A DNA stretch of 64,000 nucleotides from Corallococcus interemptor (GTDB lineage Bacteria; Myxococcota; Myxococcia; Myxococcales; Myxococcaceae). The notes under the pieces were generated by a model. The model worked only from the letters and a program-made list of their open reading frames with translations. It searched no databases and had not been told where the DNA came from. Position 1 is the first letter of the stretch; each line of letters begins with the position of its first letter. The DNA lies in contig NZ_RAWM01000016.1 in assembly GCF_003668875.1 (NCBI RefSeq), positions 1 to 64,000 of the forward strand. The letters run 5' to 3'. The position numbers and the translations under genes are program-made. Positions 25,001-34,040 of the stretch are shown in pieces.

Positions 25001-25782
25001 CGCCGCAGGGCGTCCAGCCGCGCCCGCACGGCGGCCACTCCGTCGCGAGGGTACGCGGGCACGTGGGACAGCTCGCGCTCGGCCAGCCGCAGCAGCGTGC
25101 GCGCGAGGCCCGGCGTGTCGCCCTCCAGGGCCCGCGCCAGCTCGCCGCCGGTCTCTGGGTAGACGCGCTCCACGCGCCGCAGCGGATCCAACCCGTCCAG
25201 CAGCGAAGCGGCAGGGGCGGGGACGTGGCGCGCGAGCAGCAGGCAGAACAGGCGCACCGCATCGTCCAGGCGCGCGCGGCCGCTGAGTCCCTCGCCGCGC
25301 GCGTGGCGTCCCGCGCCCACCAGCACCTGCGTGAGCCACTGGCCAAAGAGCCACGCGTCGTCGGAGGCCGTGCGCTGGAGCTCCGACGCCGTGTCTTCCG
25401 CGCGCGCGTCCATGCGCTCCGTCACGCCGCCCTTGTCCAGCAGCACCCGGTAGCGGTTGACGCGCGCGAACGACAGCTCCTCCAGGTCGAACACCGCGAA
25501 CTCCAGCAGGTGCCCGTCGCGGTACACGACCTTGAGTCCGTGGGCCGTCTCGCGGAACGCCAGCGCGACGTCCTCCGCGCGGGGCAGCCAGCCGCGCTCC
25601 TGTCTCAATGTTTCAGCGTGCCCGGGCCAGGCGACGACGAAGAAGTCGTGGTCGCTGAAGTCATCCGGCGCGTAGTCGCGGGCCGCCATCGAGCCCAGCG
25701 CGACGAGCCCCCGGACACGGCCGTCCGCGTCGGCCCTGCGCGTCAATTCCTTCGTGAAGGCCTGATAGGCGGCGGTGTTCAT
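24997..25782 (-). CDS. Nucleotidyltransferase-domain protein
   Basis: 261 residues. Residues 24-50 contain VALGSMAARDYAPDDFSDHDFFVV, the GS...D-x-D signature of polymerase-beta-type nucleotidyltransferases, as in aminoglycoside or lincosamide nucleotidyltransferases and MNT toxins-antitoxins. The rest is helical with Arg/Asp-rich segments (GRARLDDAVRLFCLLLARHV), like the C-terminal domain of AadK-type adenylyltransferases. No HEPN partner gene is adjacent, so it is probably a stand-alone enzyme; the substrate is unknown. It ends within the last codon of the convergent PLP-enzyme gene. Confidence 0.72.
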   Translation of the reverse strand: MNTAAYQAFTKELTRRADADGRVRGLVALGSMAARDYAPDDFSDHDFFVVAWPGHAETLRQERGWLPRAEDVALAFRETAHGLKVVYRDGHLLEFAVFDLEELSFARVNRYRVLLDKGGVTERMDARAEDTASELQRTASDDAWLFGQWLTQVLVGAGRHARGEGLSGRARLDDAVRLFCLLLARHVPAPAASLLDGLDPLRRVERVYPETGGELARALEGDTPGLARTLLRLAERELSHVPAYPRDGVAAVRARLDALRR

Positions 25783-25809
25783 GCGACGGCTCCTCTGGCG
25801 AAGAGATAA

Positions 25810-26889
<1,080 letters not shown>

Positions 26890-26913
26890 GCCGCTGCAAG
26901 GAGCGCCCCCGCC

Positions 26914-27969
26914 ATGAAGAGCCGCGCCGTCATTCTCGTGGTCGCGCTGTGCGCCCTCCTGGGTGCCGGCGTCTTCTCGTGGTGGAAGGTCCGGGCGGAG
27001 GACGCGCCCGGACCCGCTGTCCCGCCGTCTTCGGGTTCCGTCGCGCAGGGGATGCAGCGTGTGGTGTCTCCCACCGCTGTCGGTGCCGCCGTGCCGGCGA
27101 GCCCGGCTCCGTCGTCTGGCGCGACGCTGCCGCCCTTGCCCGGTTCGCTCCAGGACACGGAGGAGGACGGCGCGGTGGTGGTGGATGCGTCCGGGCACCT
27201 GGTGCCGAACGCGGACCTGCTCCGGTTCTTCAACTACTACCTGTCCGCGACGGGTGAGGAGCCCGCGTCGCTCATCCGCGAGCGCATCCTCACGGCGCTG
27301 CGGGGGAAGAAGCTGCCTGCCGCCGCCATGGACGAAGCGGTGCAGGTGCTGGACGACTACCTGGCCTATCTGGACGCGGCCCGGGGCCTCGCGTCGAAGG
27401 GCTCCTCGGCCACGATGGACACCGGCGAGCGCCTGGAGGCCCTGCGCAAGCTGCGCCGCGAGCACCTGGGCCCGGGCGTGGCGGACGGCCTCTTCGGCCA
27501 GGAGGAGGCGGTGGACGCCGTCGCCGTGGAGCGGCTGAAGCTGATGAAGGACGCGTCGCTGACGAAGGAGGAGCGCGAGCAGCGCATGGCGGCCCTGGAG
27601 GAGCGGCTTCCTCCGGACGTGCGCGCCCACCGCGAGGAGGCCGTGCGCCCGCTGCGGCAGCAGGCCGTGGAGCAGGAGCTGCTGGCGGCGGGGGCGACGG
27701 CGGAGGACCTGCACCAGCACCGGCTGTCCACCGTGGGGCCGGAGGCCACCGGGCGGCTGGAGGCCCTGGATGCCGAGCGCGCGAAGTGGAAGCAGCGGCT
27801 GGCGGACTTCCGCGCGAAGCGCGAGGCGCTGGGCCAGAGCGAGCCGGACCCGGCCCGGCGTCAGGCCGCGGTGCAGCGGCTGCTGTTCGACTCGTTCACC
27901 CCGGAGGAGCGCCTCCGGGTGGAGGCCGCGGACACCATCGACGCGGCCTCCAGATCCGGGGGCGGGTGA
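26914..27969 (+). CDS. Lipase-specific foldase (Lif/LipB chaperone)
   Basis: 351 residues. An N-terminal membrane anchor (about 5-23) is followed by a Pro/Ala/Ser-rich variable linker (30-75) and the foldase body: LPGSLQDTEEDGAVVVDASGHL near 73-94 and LLRFFNYYLSATGEEP near 103-118, matching the Rx1x2FDY(F/C)L(S/T)A motif essential in Lif proteins (here FNY replaces FDY). The remainder is a string of amphipathic helices rich in Glu, Arg and Leu that would wrap the lipase. It directly follows the lipase gene, as in Burkholderia and Pseudomonas operons. Foldase is steric, not ATP-dependent. Confidence 0.93.
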   Translation: MKSRAVILVVALCALLGAGVFSWWKVRAEDAPGPAVPPSSGSVAQGMQRVVSPTAVGAAVPASPAPSSGATLPPLPGSLQDTEEDGAVVVDASGHLVPNADLLRFFNYYLSATGEEPASLIRERILTALRGKKLPAAAMDEAVQVLDDYLAYLDAARGLASKGSSATMDTGERLEALRKLRREHLGPGVADGLFGQEEAVDAVAVERLKLMKDASLTKEEREQRMAALEERLPPDVRAHREEAVRPLRQQAVEQELLAAGATAEDLHQHRLSTVGPEATGRLEALDAERAKWKQRLADFRAKREALGQSEPDPARRQAAVQRLLFDSFTPEERLRVEAADTIDAASRSGGG

Positions 27970-27976
27970 CGCCGCT

Positions 27977-28978
27977 TCAGGAGATCTTGAAGGGCTTCAG
28001 CTCGCTGACCTCTTCGAGCAGCAGCGGCTGCGCGTGGAGGTACGCGGTGGTGCGGCGCTTCTGGTCGATGTCGTCGTACACGCGCTGGATCTGCTGCGGC
28101 GTGAGGCCCATCTCCGGGGAGACCTCCTCGGGCGTGACGCCGTGGTTCTTCGCCCAGAGGATGAGGTCCAGCTGCGAGTAGTGCACGGAGAAGTAGAAGT
28201 CCTCCTGTGACTGCTCCAGGCTGAACGTGTCCGTGGTGGGCTCGCGGTTGAGGATGCCGTCGATGACGCCCAGGTGCCGCGCGAGCTTGTACGTCTGCGT
28301 CTTGTAGAGGCTGGCGATGGGCTTCACGTCCGCGGAGCCGTCGCCCAGCTTCACGAAGAAGCCCTGGTCATACTCCAGGCGGTTGGGCGTGCCGGACGCG
28401 GCGAAGTTGAGCCGGTCCGCGTGGAAGTACTCCATCATCTTGCGCACGCGCTGCTTGAAGTTGGTGGCGGCGACAATCTGCACGTAGGCCTGGGGCGTGA
28501 GGCGGAAGCGCTGCTCCTGCCCGTCCACCTGCACCACCACGTAGAAGACGTTGAGGGCGTCCGTGTTGAGCCGGTCGCCGTGCATGACGATCTTCCACTT
28601 CATGTCCGGCTGGAACGCGGGGAACACGGAGCGCACCGCCGCGTCGCGCTGCGAATAGCACCCGGCGGCCTCCAGCACGGGCGCGATGTCGTGCAGCGTG
28701 TACTGGATGCCCAGCTTCTCGCAGAGCTCGCGGCCCAGCTTGGAGGACAGGCCGCTGGAGTCGCGCTCCGGCAACAGCAGGCCGAAGACGCGGTCCGGCC
28801 CCAGCGCGCGCACCGCCAGCGCGGCGACGCACGCGGAGTCGATGCCGCCGGAGACGGCGACCACCAGCCCGCGCTTGCGCAGCTTCTTGAGGACGGCCTC
28901 CTTGAGCCCGTCGGACAGCGACGCGGCCTTGGCCTCCCAGTCCAGTTCCAGCACCTGCTTGGAGAACTTCGTCGTCAC
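27977..28978 (-). CDS. nadE: NAD+ synthase-like ATP pyrophosphatase, last gene of the tailoring cluster
   Basis: 333 residues of the N-type ATP-pyrophosphatase fold. The P-loop VVAVSGGIDSACVAALAV lies near 39-56; further NadE-like motifs are GTPNRLEYDQGFFVKLGDGSAD and IASLYKTQTYKLARHLG. It has no glutaminase domain. It is about 60 residues longer than ammonia-dependent NadE of B. subtilis or E. coli because of an insertion around residues 125-165. GTG 28978 overlaps the ligase stop as GTGA, so it is expressed with the ACP/AsnB/ligase genes. That context suggests an amide-forming role on a pathway intermediate, although true NAD synthesis is not excluded. Confidence 0.85.
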   Translation of the reverse strand: MTTKFSKQVLELDWEAKAASLSDGLKEAVLKKLRKRGLVVAVSGGIDSACVAALAVRALGPDRVFGLLLPERDSSGLSSKLGRELCEKLGIQYTLHDIAPVLEAAGCYSQRDAAVRSVFPAFQPDMKWKIVMHGDRLNTDALNVFYVVVQVDGQEQRFRLTPQAYVQIVAATNFKQRVRKMMEYFHADRLNFAASGTPNRLEYDQGFFVKLGDGSADVKPIASLYKTQTYKLARHLGVIDGILNREPTTDTFSLEQSQEDFYFSVHYSQLDLILWAKNHGVTPEEVSPEMGLTPQQIQRVYDDIDQKRRTTAYLHAQPLLLEEVSELKPFKIS

Positions 28979-30567
28979 GGCGACCTCGATTCAGGGGAAG
29001 AGAGTGAAGACAACACGCGCGTGCGCAGGTCGGCCTTGAGCACCTTGCCGGTGGGCCCGCGGGGCAGCGCGTCCATGAACAACACGTAGCGGGGAACCTT
29101 GTGGGCCGGGAGCGACTCGCGGCAGAAGCGGCGCAGGTCGTCCTCCTGCGCGCTGGCGCCGGGCTGGAGGACCACGGCGGCGCAGGCCGCCTCACCGCCC
29201 AGGTCGTCCGGCACGCCCACCACGGCGGCCTCCAGCACGGCCGCGTGGCGCGCGAGGACGTGCTCCATCTCCGCGGGGCTCACCCGGTGGCCGCCGACCT
29301 TGAGGATTTCTTTTGCTCGGCCGACGAGGAAGAAGAAGCCATCCGCGTCGCGCCACGCCAGGTCCCCCGTCCACAGCCAGCCATCGTGGAGGATGGCGGC
29401 GGTGTCGTCCGGCGCGTTGAGGTAGCCGGGGGTGACGTTGGCGCCCTTCGCCACGAGCTGGCCCACTTCGCCATCGGGCAGGGGCGAGCCGTCGTCCGAG
29501 ACCACGGCCAGCGTGACGCCGGGGATGCCCTGGCCGATGGAGCCCGCCTTGTCGGTGGCGCGCGAGGGCGGCAGATAGGACAGCCGCGCGGTGGCCTCCG
29601 TCTGGCCGTACATGACGAACAGCTCCGCCGGGTGGAAGGCCTCGCGCGTCCAGCGCACGGTGTCCGGGGACATGCCGCCGCCGGCCTGGGTGAGGTAGCG
29701 CAGCTTCAGGCTCTTGAGCGAGTCCGGCGCGGCCTGACGGCGCAGCAGCTCGAAGGTGAGGGGCACGCCCGCGAAGCCGGTGCAGGACTCGGTGGCCATG
29801 GCCTCCAGCACGACCTGCGGGTACATGAAGCGCGGATCCAGGAACACGGAGCCGCCCGCGAGCAGGTGCGTCTGGAGCACGCTCTTCCCGTAGCAGTAGT
29901 GCAGGGGAAGGATGAGCATGGCGCGGTCGCGCGGCGTGAGCCCCAGGTACTCCACGATGGAGCGCGTGTTCGCCGCGATGTTGGCGAACGTCTGCACGAC
30001 GCCGCGAGGCGTGCCCGTGCTGCCGGACGTGTAGACGATGGACGCGGGAGCCTCCGGGGGCAGGGAGGGCAGGGCGCCCGACGCCGTGACGCTGGCCTCC
30101 GGATCCACCGCGCCGTCTTCCTGAAGCCACGCGCACGAAGCAGGCTTCAACAGCCCGAGCATGCGCTCCGGAGGACGCGAGCCATGCACGACGAAGAAGT
30201 GGCTGAGCTGTGAGCGCCCCGTCCAACGCCGAGCGTCCTGACCGAAGATGACCGCATGGCGCGCGCCCGTCTGCTCCAGGATGCTGGCCAGGGAGTCCGC
30301 GCCCGTCTCCCGGTCCAGCTCCACGGCGCAGGCGCCCAGGGCCTGCACCGCGAGACTCGCGACGGCCGCCGCGCACCCCAGGGGCAGGGCGATGAGCACG
30401 CGAGCCCCGGGCTCCACACCCGAGGCCCGCAGCTGTCCCGCGAGCGCGAGCATCCGCGCTTCAAGCTGCGCATACGTGAGCCGCGCCCAGGGCGAATCCA
30501 CCGCCGGTGCTTCCGGCGTCGCCGCTGCGTGGCCGCGAACCCACGAGGGCGGGGTGTCAGCGCTCAC
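28975..30567 (-). CDS. AMP-forming acyl/amino-acid ligase
   Basis: 530 residues of the ANL (acyl-CoA synthetase/NRPS adenylation) superfamily. Core motifs: IVYTSGSTGTPRGVVQT (A3), MYGQTEATARLSYLPP (A5), WLWTGDLAWRDADGFFFLVGRAKEILKVGGHRVSP (A7-A8, quoted in parts: TGDLAWRD, GRAKEILKVGG) and the catalytic Lys in PTGKVLKADL (A10). It would activate a carboxylic acid as acyl-AMP and load it on CoA or on the ACP encoded two genes upstream. GTG at 30567 overlaps the AsnB stop (GTGA), which fixes the start; the frame further upstream is antisense-type filler inside asnB. The set AMP-ligase + AsnB amidotransferase + ACP is also found in exosortase/EPS loci. Confidence 0.9.
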   Translation of the reverse strand: MSADTPPSWVRGHAAATPEAPAVDSPWARLTYAQLEARMLALAGQLRASGVEPGARVLIALPLGCAAAVASLAVQALGACAVELDRETGADSLASILEQTGARHAVIFGQDARRWTGRSQLSHFFVVHGSRPPERMLGLLKPASCAWLQEDGAVDPEASVTASGALPSLPPEAPASIVYTSGSTGTPRGVVQTFANIAANTRSIVEYLGLTPRDRAMLILPLHYCYGKSVLQTHLLAGGSVFLDPRFMYPQVVLEAMATESCTGFAGVPLTFELLRRQAAPDSLKSLKLRYLTQAGGGMSPDTVRWTREAFHPAELFVMYGQTEATARLSYLPPSRATDKAGSIGQGIPGVTLAVVSDDGSPLPDGEVGQLVAKGANVTPGYLNAPDDTAAILHDGWLWTGDLAWRDADGFFFLVGRAKEILKVGGHRVSPAEMEHVLARHAAVLEAAVVGVPDDLGGEAACAAVVLQPGASAQEDDLRRFCRESLPAHKVPRYVLFMDALPRGPTGKVLKADLRTRVLSSLSSPESRSP

Positions 30568-32534
30568 GCGGCCTCCAGCTGCACGGCGTCCACGTCCGCC
30601 TGGGGCACGGGCCTGGGCTTCAGGAATTGATGCGCCAGCAACTGCGTGGACGCCACGGCGAACAGGGCCATGGTGTCCGCTTCGCTCTCCGCGGAGTTCG
30701 GCGCCCGCAGCTTCGCGACCAGCCGCTCCACCTTGCGCGCGTCGAAGACGCCCGTGGCCGCCACCGCCTCCGGGGCCAGCAGCTCGCGCGCCCAGGCCGG
30801 CGCGTCCGGACCCACCAGCGCTCCCGCGATGGGGGCGCGATACGGGAACTTGGTGCGCTCCAGGATGGACGCCGGCACCCGGCCCTTCGCGAAGCGCTTG
30901 AGCAGGTGCTTCTCGTCCAGGCCCCGCAGCCGCAGCCGCTCCGGCACCCTCGCGGCGAACTCCATCACGCCCGTGTCCAGGAACGGGAAGCGCCCCTCGA
31001 CGGCGTTGCCCAGCAGCATGCGGTCGCCCTGCGCGGACAGCAGGTAGCCCGACAGCAGCGTGCGCGCCTCCAGGTACTGCGCCCGCGCCAGGGGCCGCCA
31101 CTTCGCCACCGCGTCCGGCACCGTCGCGAGCACCGACGCCACCGGATCCTCGTCCGCCACCTTCGCGGCGAACTCCGGCGCGAGGAAGCGAAGGATGCGG
31201 CCGCTGTTGCCCCACCGCACCAGGTGCGAGAACCCCAGCGCGTCCGGCGTCTCCAGCCCCGTGCCGAAGAACTCGCGCAGCAACTCCACGCTCTGCTGGC
31301 TCACCGACAGCGTCGGATACAGCCGGCGCAGGAGCAGCGGCCGGTACTTCGAGCCCGGCTGGCGCGCCCAGAACTGGCGCACCTGCGTCTCCTTGAAGAG
31401 GTCGTAGCCGAGGAACATCTCGTCCGACCCTTCACCTGTCAGCACGACCTTGATGCCGTGGTCGCGCACCCACCCGGACAGCCGCAGGAACGGCGCGGGC
31501 GCGGAGCGCATCATCGCCTGCTCCGCGTGGAAGATGACGCCCGGCACCAGCGAGCCGATGTCCCCGTCGCGCATCTCCACCACGCGATGCTCGGTGCGCA
31601 GCTGCTCCGCCACCGTCGCCTGGTGCGTGCGCTCGTCGAACCGCGCGTGCGCGAAGCCCACGGAGAACGTCCGCAGCGTGCCGCCCAGCTGCTCCTGCGC
31701 CAGCGAGCACAACAGGCTGGAGTCCAACCCTCCCGACAGGTACGCCGCCACCGGCACGTCCGCGCGCAGCCGCAGGCGCACCGCCCGGTCCAGCACCGCG
31801 CCCAGCTCCTCCAGGAGCCGGGGCGCGTCCGCCGCGTCCGGCGTCACCCCGAAGTCCAGGTCCCAGTAGCGCTGGAGCGTCAGCGTCCCGTCGCGCCACT
31901 TCGCCACGTGCGCGGGCGGCAGCAGGGACACGCCCTCGAAGGACGTGCGCGGCGCCACCGGCGCCCACAGCTGGTACGTCTGTTTCAGCCCCCGCGCGTC
32001 CAGCGCGGGCGTCACCAGGCCTCCGGCGAAGAGCGCCTTCGCCTCCGACGCGAACGCCAGGTGGCCTTGCGGCAGGGACGCGTAGAACAGCGGGCAGATG
32101 CCCACCCGATCCCTCGACATCCACAGCGTGCGGTCGCGCGGGTCCCACAGCGCGAAGGCCCACTGGCCCTCGAAGCGGCGCACGCAGTCGATGCCCCACG
32201 CGAGGAACGCCGCGAGGATGACCTCCGTGTCCGAGCGCGTGCGGAAGGCATACGCGCCCGACAGCTGCTCGCGCAGCTCCACGTGGTTGAAGATCTCCCC
32301 GTTGAACACGACGGTGAGGCCGGTGGCCTCGTCGCGCATCGGCTGGTGACCGGAGGCCAGGTCGACGATGGACAGCCGCGCGTGCCCCAGCGCGGCGCCG
32401 TCCAGGAGCAGGGCGCGCTGCGCGTCTGGCCCCCGGTGCTTGATGCTGGCGGTCATGCGGCGCAGGCGGCCGGCGTGCTGCTCCGTGCCTGTTGCGTCAC
32501 CCGCCGGGAAGGTGAACCCCGCGATGCCGCACAT
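30564..32534 (-). CDS. asnB: Asparagine synthetase B-type glutamine amidotransferase
   Basis: 656 residues. It starts MCGIAGFT, so Cys2 is the N-terminal nucleophile of the class II glutaminase domain (1 to about 200; also ATGLTVVFNGEIFNH and RSDTEVILAAF). The C-terminal synthetase domain has VAAYLSGGLDSSLLCSLA (ATP pyrophosphate loop) and VLTGEGSDEMFLGYD. It transfers glutamine-derived amide nitrogen to an AMP-activated carboxylate. Length and context (ACP 7 bases upstream, ligase overlapping downstream) are more like XrtA/EPS-associated or antibiotic-pathway amidotransferases than like housekeeping AsnB. The acceptor is inferred to be a carboxyl group of a pathway intermediate. Confidence 0.92.
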   Translation of the reverse strand: MCGIAGFTFPAGDATGTEQHAGRLRRMTASIKHRGPDAQRALLLDGAALGHARLSIVDLASGHQPMRDEATGLTVVFNGEIFNHVELREQLSGAYAFRTRSDTEVILAAFLAWGIDCVRRFEGQWAFALWDPRDRTLWMSRDRVGICPLFYASLPQGHLAFASEAKALFAGGLVTPALDARGLKQTYQLWAPVAPRTSFEGVSLLPPAHVAKWRDGTLTLQRYWDLDFGVTPDAADAPRLLEELGAVLDRAVRLRLRADVPVAAYLSGGLDSSLLCSLAQEQLGGTLRTFSVGFAHARFDERTHQATVAEQLRTEHRVVEMRDGDIGSLVPGVIFHAEQAMMRSAPAPFLRLSGWVRDHGIKVVLTGEGSDEMFLGYDLFKETQVRQFWARQPGSKYRPLLLRRLYPTLSVSQQSVELLREFFGTGLETPDALGFSHLVRWGNSGRILRFLAPEFAAKVADEDPVASVLATVPDAVAKWRPLARAQYLEARTLLSGYLLSAQGDRMLLGNAVEGRFPFLDTGVMEFAARVPERLRLRGLDEKHLLKRFAKGRVPASILERTKFPYRAPIAGALVGPDAPAWARELLAPEAVAATGVFDARKVERLVAKLRAPNSAESEADTMALFAVASTQLLAHQFLKPRPVPQADVDAVQLEAA

Positions 32535-32541
32535 GGGCGTC

Positions 32542-32790
32542 TCAGCTCGCCTTCGCCAGCGACTGCTTGCGGTCCACGAAGGCCACCACGCGCGACAGCG
32601 AGTCCAGGTTCTCCGGCACCAGCTCCTTGTCGTCGAGCTTGATGTGGAACTCCGTCTCGATGAAGGCCACCAGCTCCATCATGCCCGTGGAGTCGATGAG
32701 GCCCTTGCGCAGGAACGAGTCGTCGTCCGCGAAGTCGTCCACGAAGAAGGTGTCGACGATGAAGGTGCGAAGCGTGTCACGCGTGCTCAT
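32542..32790 (-). CDS. Acyl carrier protein
   Basis: 82 residues, acidic and helical. The phosphopantetheine attachment Ser is S34 in GLIDSTGMMELV; helix II continues ELVAFIETEFHIKL, and helix III NLDSLSRVVAFV, as in stand-alone ACPs/PCPs. Start ATG 32790 has CAGGA about 9 bases upstream; the larger frame to 33150 is antisense to the acyltransferase. It is not fatty-acid AcpP, which has DSLDTVELVM. It sits between the acyltransferase pair and asnB, so it should carry the intermediate made by the AMP ligase. A phosphopantetheinyl transferase is not in the window. Confidence 0.92.
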   Translation of the reverse strand: MSTRDTLRTFIVDTFFVDDFADDDSFLRKGLIDSTGMMELVAFIETEFHIKLDDKELVPENLDSLSRVVAFVDRKQSLAKAS

Positions 32791-32850
32791 GGGATGGGTC
32801 CTGTCGTTGAAGCAGGGAATGGGGTGTGGAAGGGCGATGCGAATGGAACG

Positions 32851-32880
32851 CGCCCGGCGCGTTTTGCTGAGCGCCGGGCG
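32851..32880. repeat. Perfect 10-bp inverted repeat between acyltransferase and ACP genes
   Basis: CGCCCGGCGC at 32851-32860 pairs exactly with GCGCCGGGCG at 32871-32880 across a 10-base loop that is unusually AT-rich. It lies in the only long gap (110 bases) of the cluster, 20 bases after the acyltransferase stop. It could be an internal terminator, attenuator or RNA-processing site separating expression of the two halves. Confidence 0.55.
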
Positions 32881-32900
32881 AAAGGCAGGCGGCAGGGCGG

Positions 32901-33497
32901 TCAGGTACCCGTGGCGTCCCGGGACACCAGGTCCAGGCTCATGCTGCGCGCCGGGTTGCCCATGGCGAGCGAGTCCGGGGGCACGTCCTGGGAAACGATG
33001 CTGCCGGCGGACACCACCGACCGTGCACCAATGCGCACGCCGGGCAGCAGGATGGCGCCGTGGGCCACCCAGACGTCGTCCTCGATGATGATGGGGGCGA
33101 TGCGCTGGCCGTCCCGGTCGCTCACGCGCACGTACGACGCGAACATGCACCGGGCGCCAATCTGCACGGACTCCCAGGCCTCCACGGACACGCCGTAGTT
33201 GAACTGGGTCTCGTCGCCCACCAGCAGCCGCGCGTGCTCGTAGCAGACCACCGACGTGGGCAGCATGCCGCCCAGGAACGTCAGCTTGTCCCCCAGCTCC
33301 GCGTGGCCGTCGTTGCGCGCGGCCACCGGGCCATACGCCGCCACGTCCCGGCCCGTGCGGAAGGTGCGGAACAGCCAGCGCGCCCGCGCCACGGCCACCA
33401 CGCGCTCGGCGCGCGGGAACACCTGCGTGCGCACCAGCTCCATGCCCGCGCGCGCCATCTGGACGGCTTCCTGCCGGGAGGGGAGGGGAGGCTTCAT
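32901..33497 (-). CDS. Left-handed beta-helix (hexapeptide) acyltransferase 2
   Basis: 198 residues. After a helical N-terminus (1-45), hexapeptide repeats run from about residue 55: LGDKLTFLGG, VGDETQFNYGVSVEAWESVQIGARCMFAS, IIIEDDVWVAHGAILLPGVRIGARSVVSAGSIVSQDVPPDSLAMGNPAR. The IEDDVWVAHGAIL and GNPAR segments are the acetyl-CoA-binding end of serine/galactoside-type acetyltransferases (CoA-binding loop and catalytic His region). ATG 33497 overlaps the stop of the preceding acyltransferase (ATGA). It should transfer an acetyl or other acyl group, perhaps from the ACP, to a sugar or amine. Confidence 0.87.
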   Translation of the reverse strand: MKPPLPSRQEAVQMARAGMELVRTQVFPRAERVVAVARARWLFRTFRTGRDVAAYGPVAARNDGHAELGDKLTFLGGMLPTSVVCYEHARLLVGDETQFNYGVSVEAWESVQIGARCMFASYVRVSDRDGQRIAPIIIEDDVWVAHGAILLPGVRIGARSVVSAGSIVSQDVPPDSLAMGNPARSMSLDLVSRDATGT

Positions 33498-34036
33498 CGC
33501 GCCACCTCGCGCCGCAGCACGCGGGCCGGCGAGCCGCCCACCATCACGCCAGGAGGAATGCGGCGGGAGATGACCGTGCCGGAGGCCACGCTCGCGCCCT
33601 TCTGCAGGTGCGTGCCCGGCAGCAGGATGGAGCGGCTGCCCACCGTGACACCTTCCTCCACCACCAGCGGCACGGACTGGGGCCGCTCGTGCCGGTTGCC
33701 CCGGACCGGGTGATACATGTTGTCCAGCAGCTTGCACCACATGCCCAGACGGCTGCGCGCGCCCACCGTCACGCAGGACTGCGCTTCGATGGAGCTGCCT
33801 CCCTCGATGGTCACGTCGTCCTCGATCACGATGCGTCCCCCCCGCTGCGCGTGCAATTCAATGGGCGCCATCCGCGCGTCGAAGACCACGCGGTTGCCCA
33901 CCAGGACTTCGCCCTCGCCGTGAATCCAGACGCGGCCCCAGACGGTGGGGATGGCGCCCACGGACTCACAGCGGCGCAGCTTCAAACGCGCGACCGTTGG
34001 CCCCAGGCCGAGCATCATCATCAACGGAACGCGCAT
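33494..34036 (-). CDS. Left-handed beta-helix (hexapeptide) acyltransferase 1
   Basis: 180 residues with continuous hexapeptide repeats from about residue 30: VWGRVWIHGEGEVLVGNRVVF, GGRIVIEDDVTIEGGSSIEAQSCVTVGARSRLG, LVVEEGVTVGSRSILLPGTHLQKGASVASGTVISRRIPPGVMVGGSPAR. It resembles WbbJ/maltose acetyltransferase-type O-acetyltransferases. ATG 34036 is chosen because homology begins there and the SGNH stop lies only 4 bases upstream. Start and stop contacts on both sides place it firmly in the operon. Together with its neighbour it suggests two different acylation sites or a heteromeric trimer. Confidence 0.86.
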   Translation of the reverse strand: MRVPLMMMLGLGPTVARLKLRRCESVGAIPTVWGRVWIHGEGEVLVGNRVVFDARMAPIELHAQRGGRIVIEDDVTIEGGSSIEAQSCVTVGARSRLGMWCKLLDNMYHPVRGNRHERPQSVPLVVEEGVTVGSRSILLPGTHLQKGASVASGTVISRRIPPGVMVGGSPARVLRREVAR

Positions 34037-34040
34037 GGCT

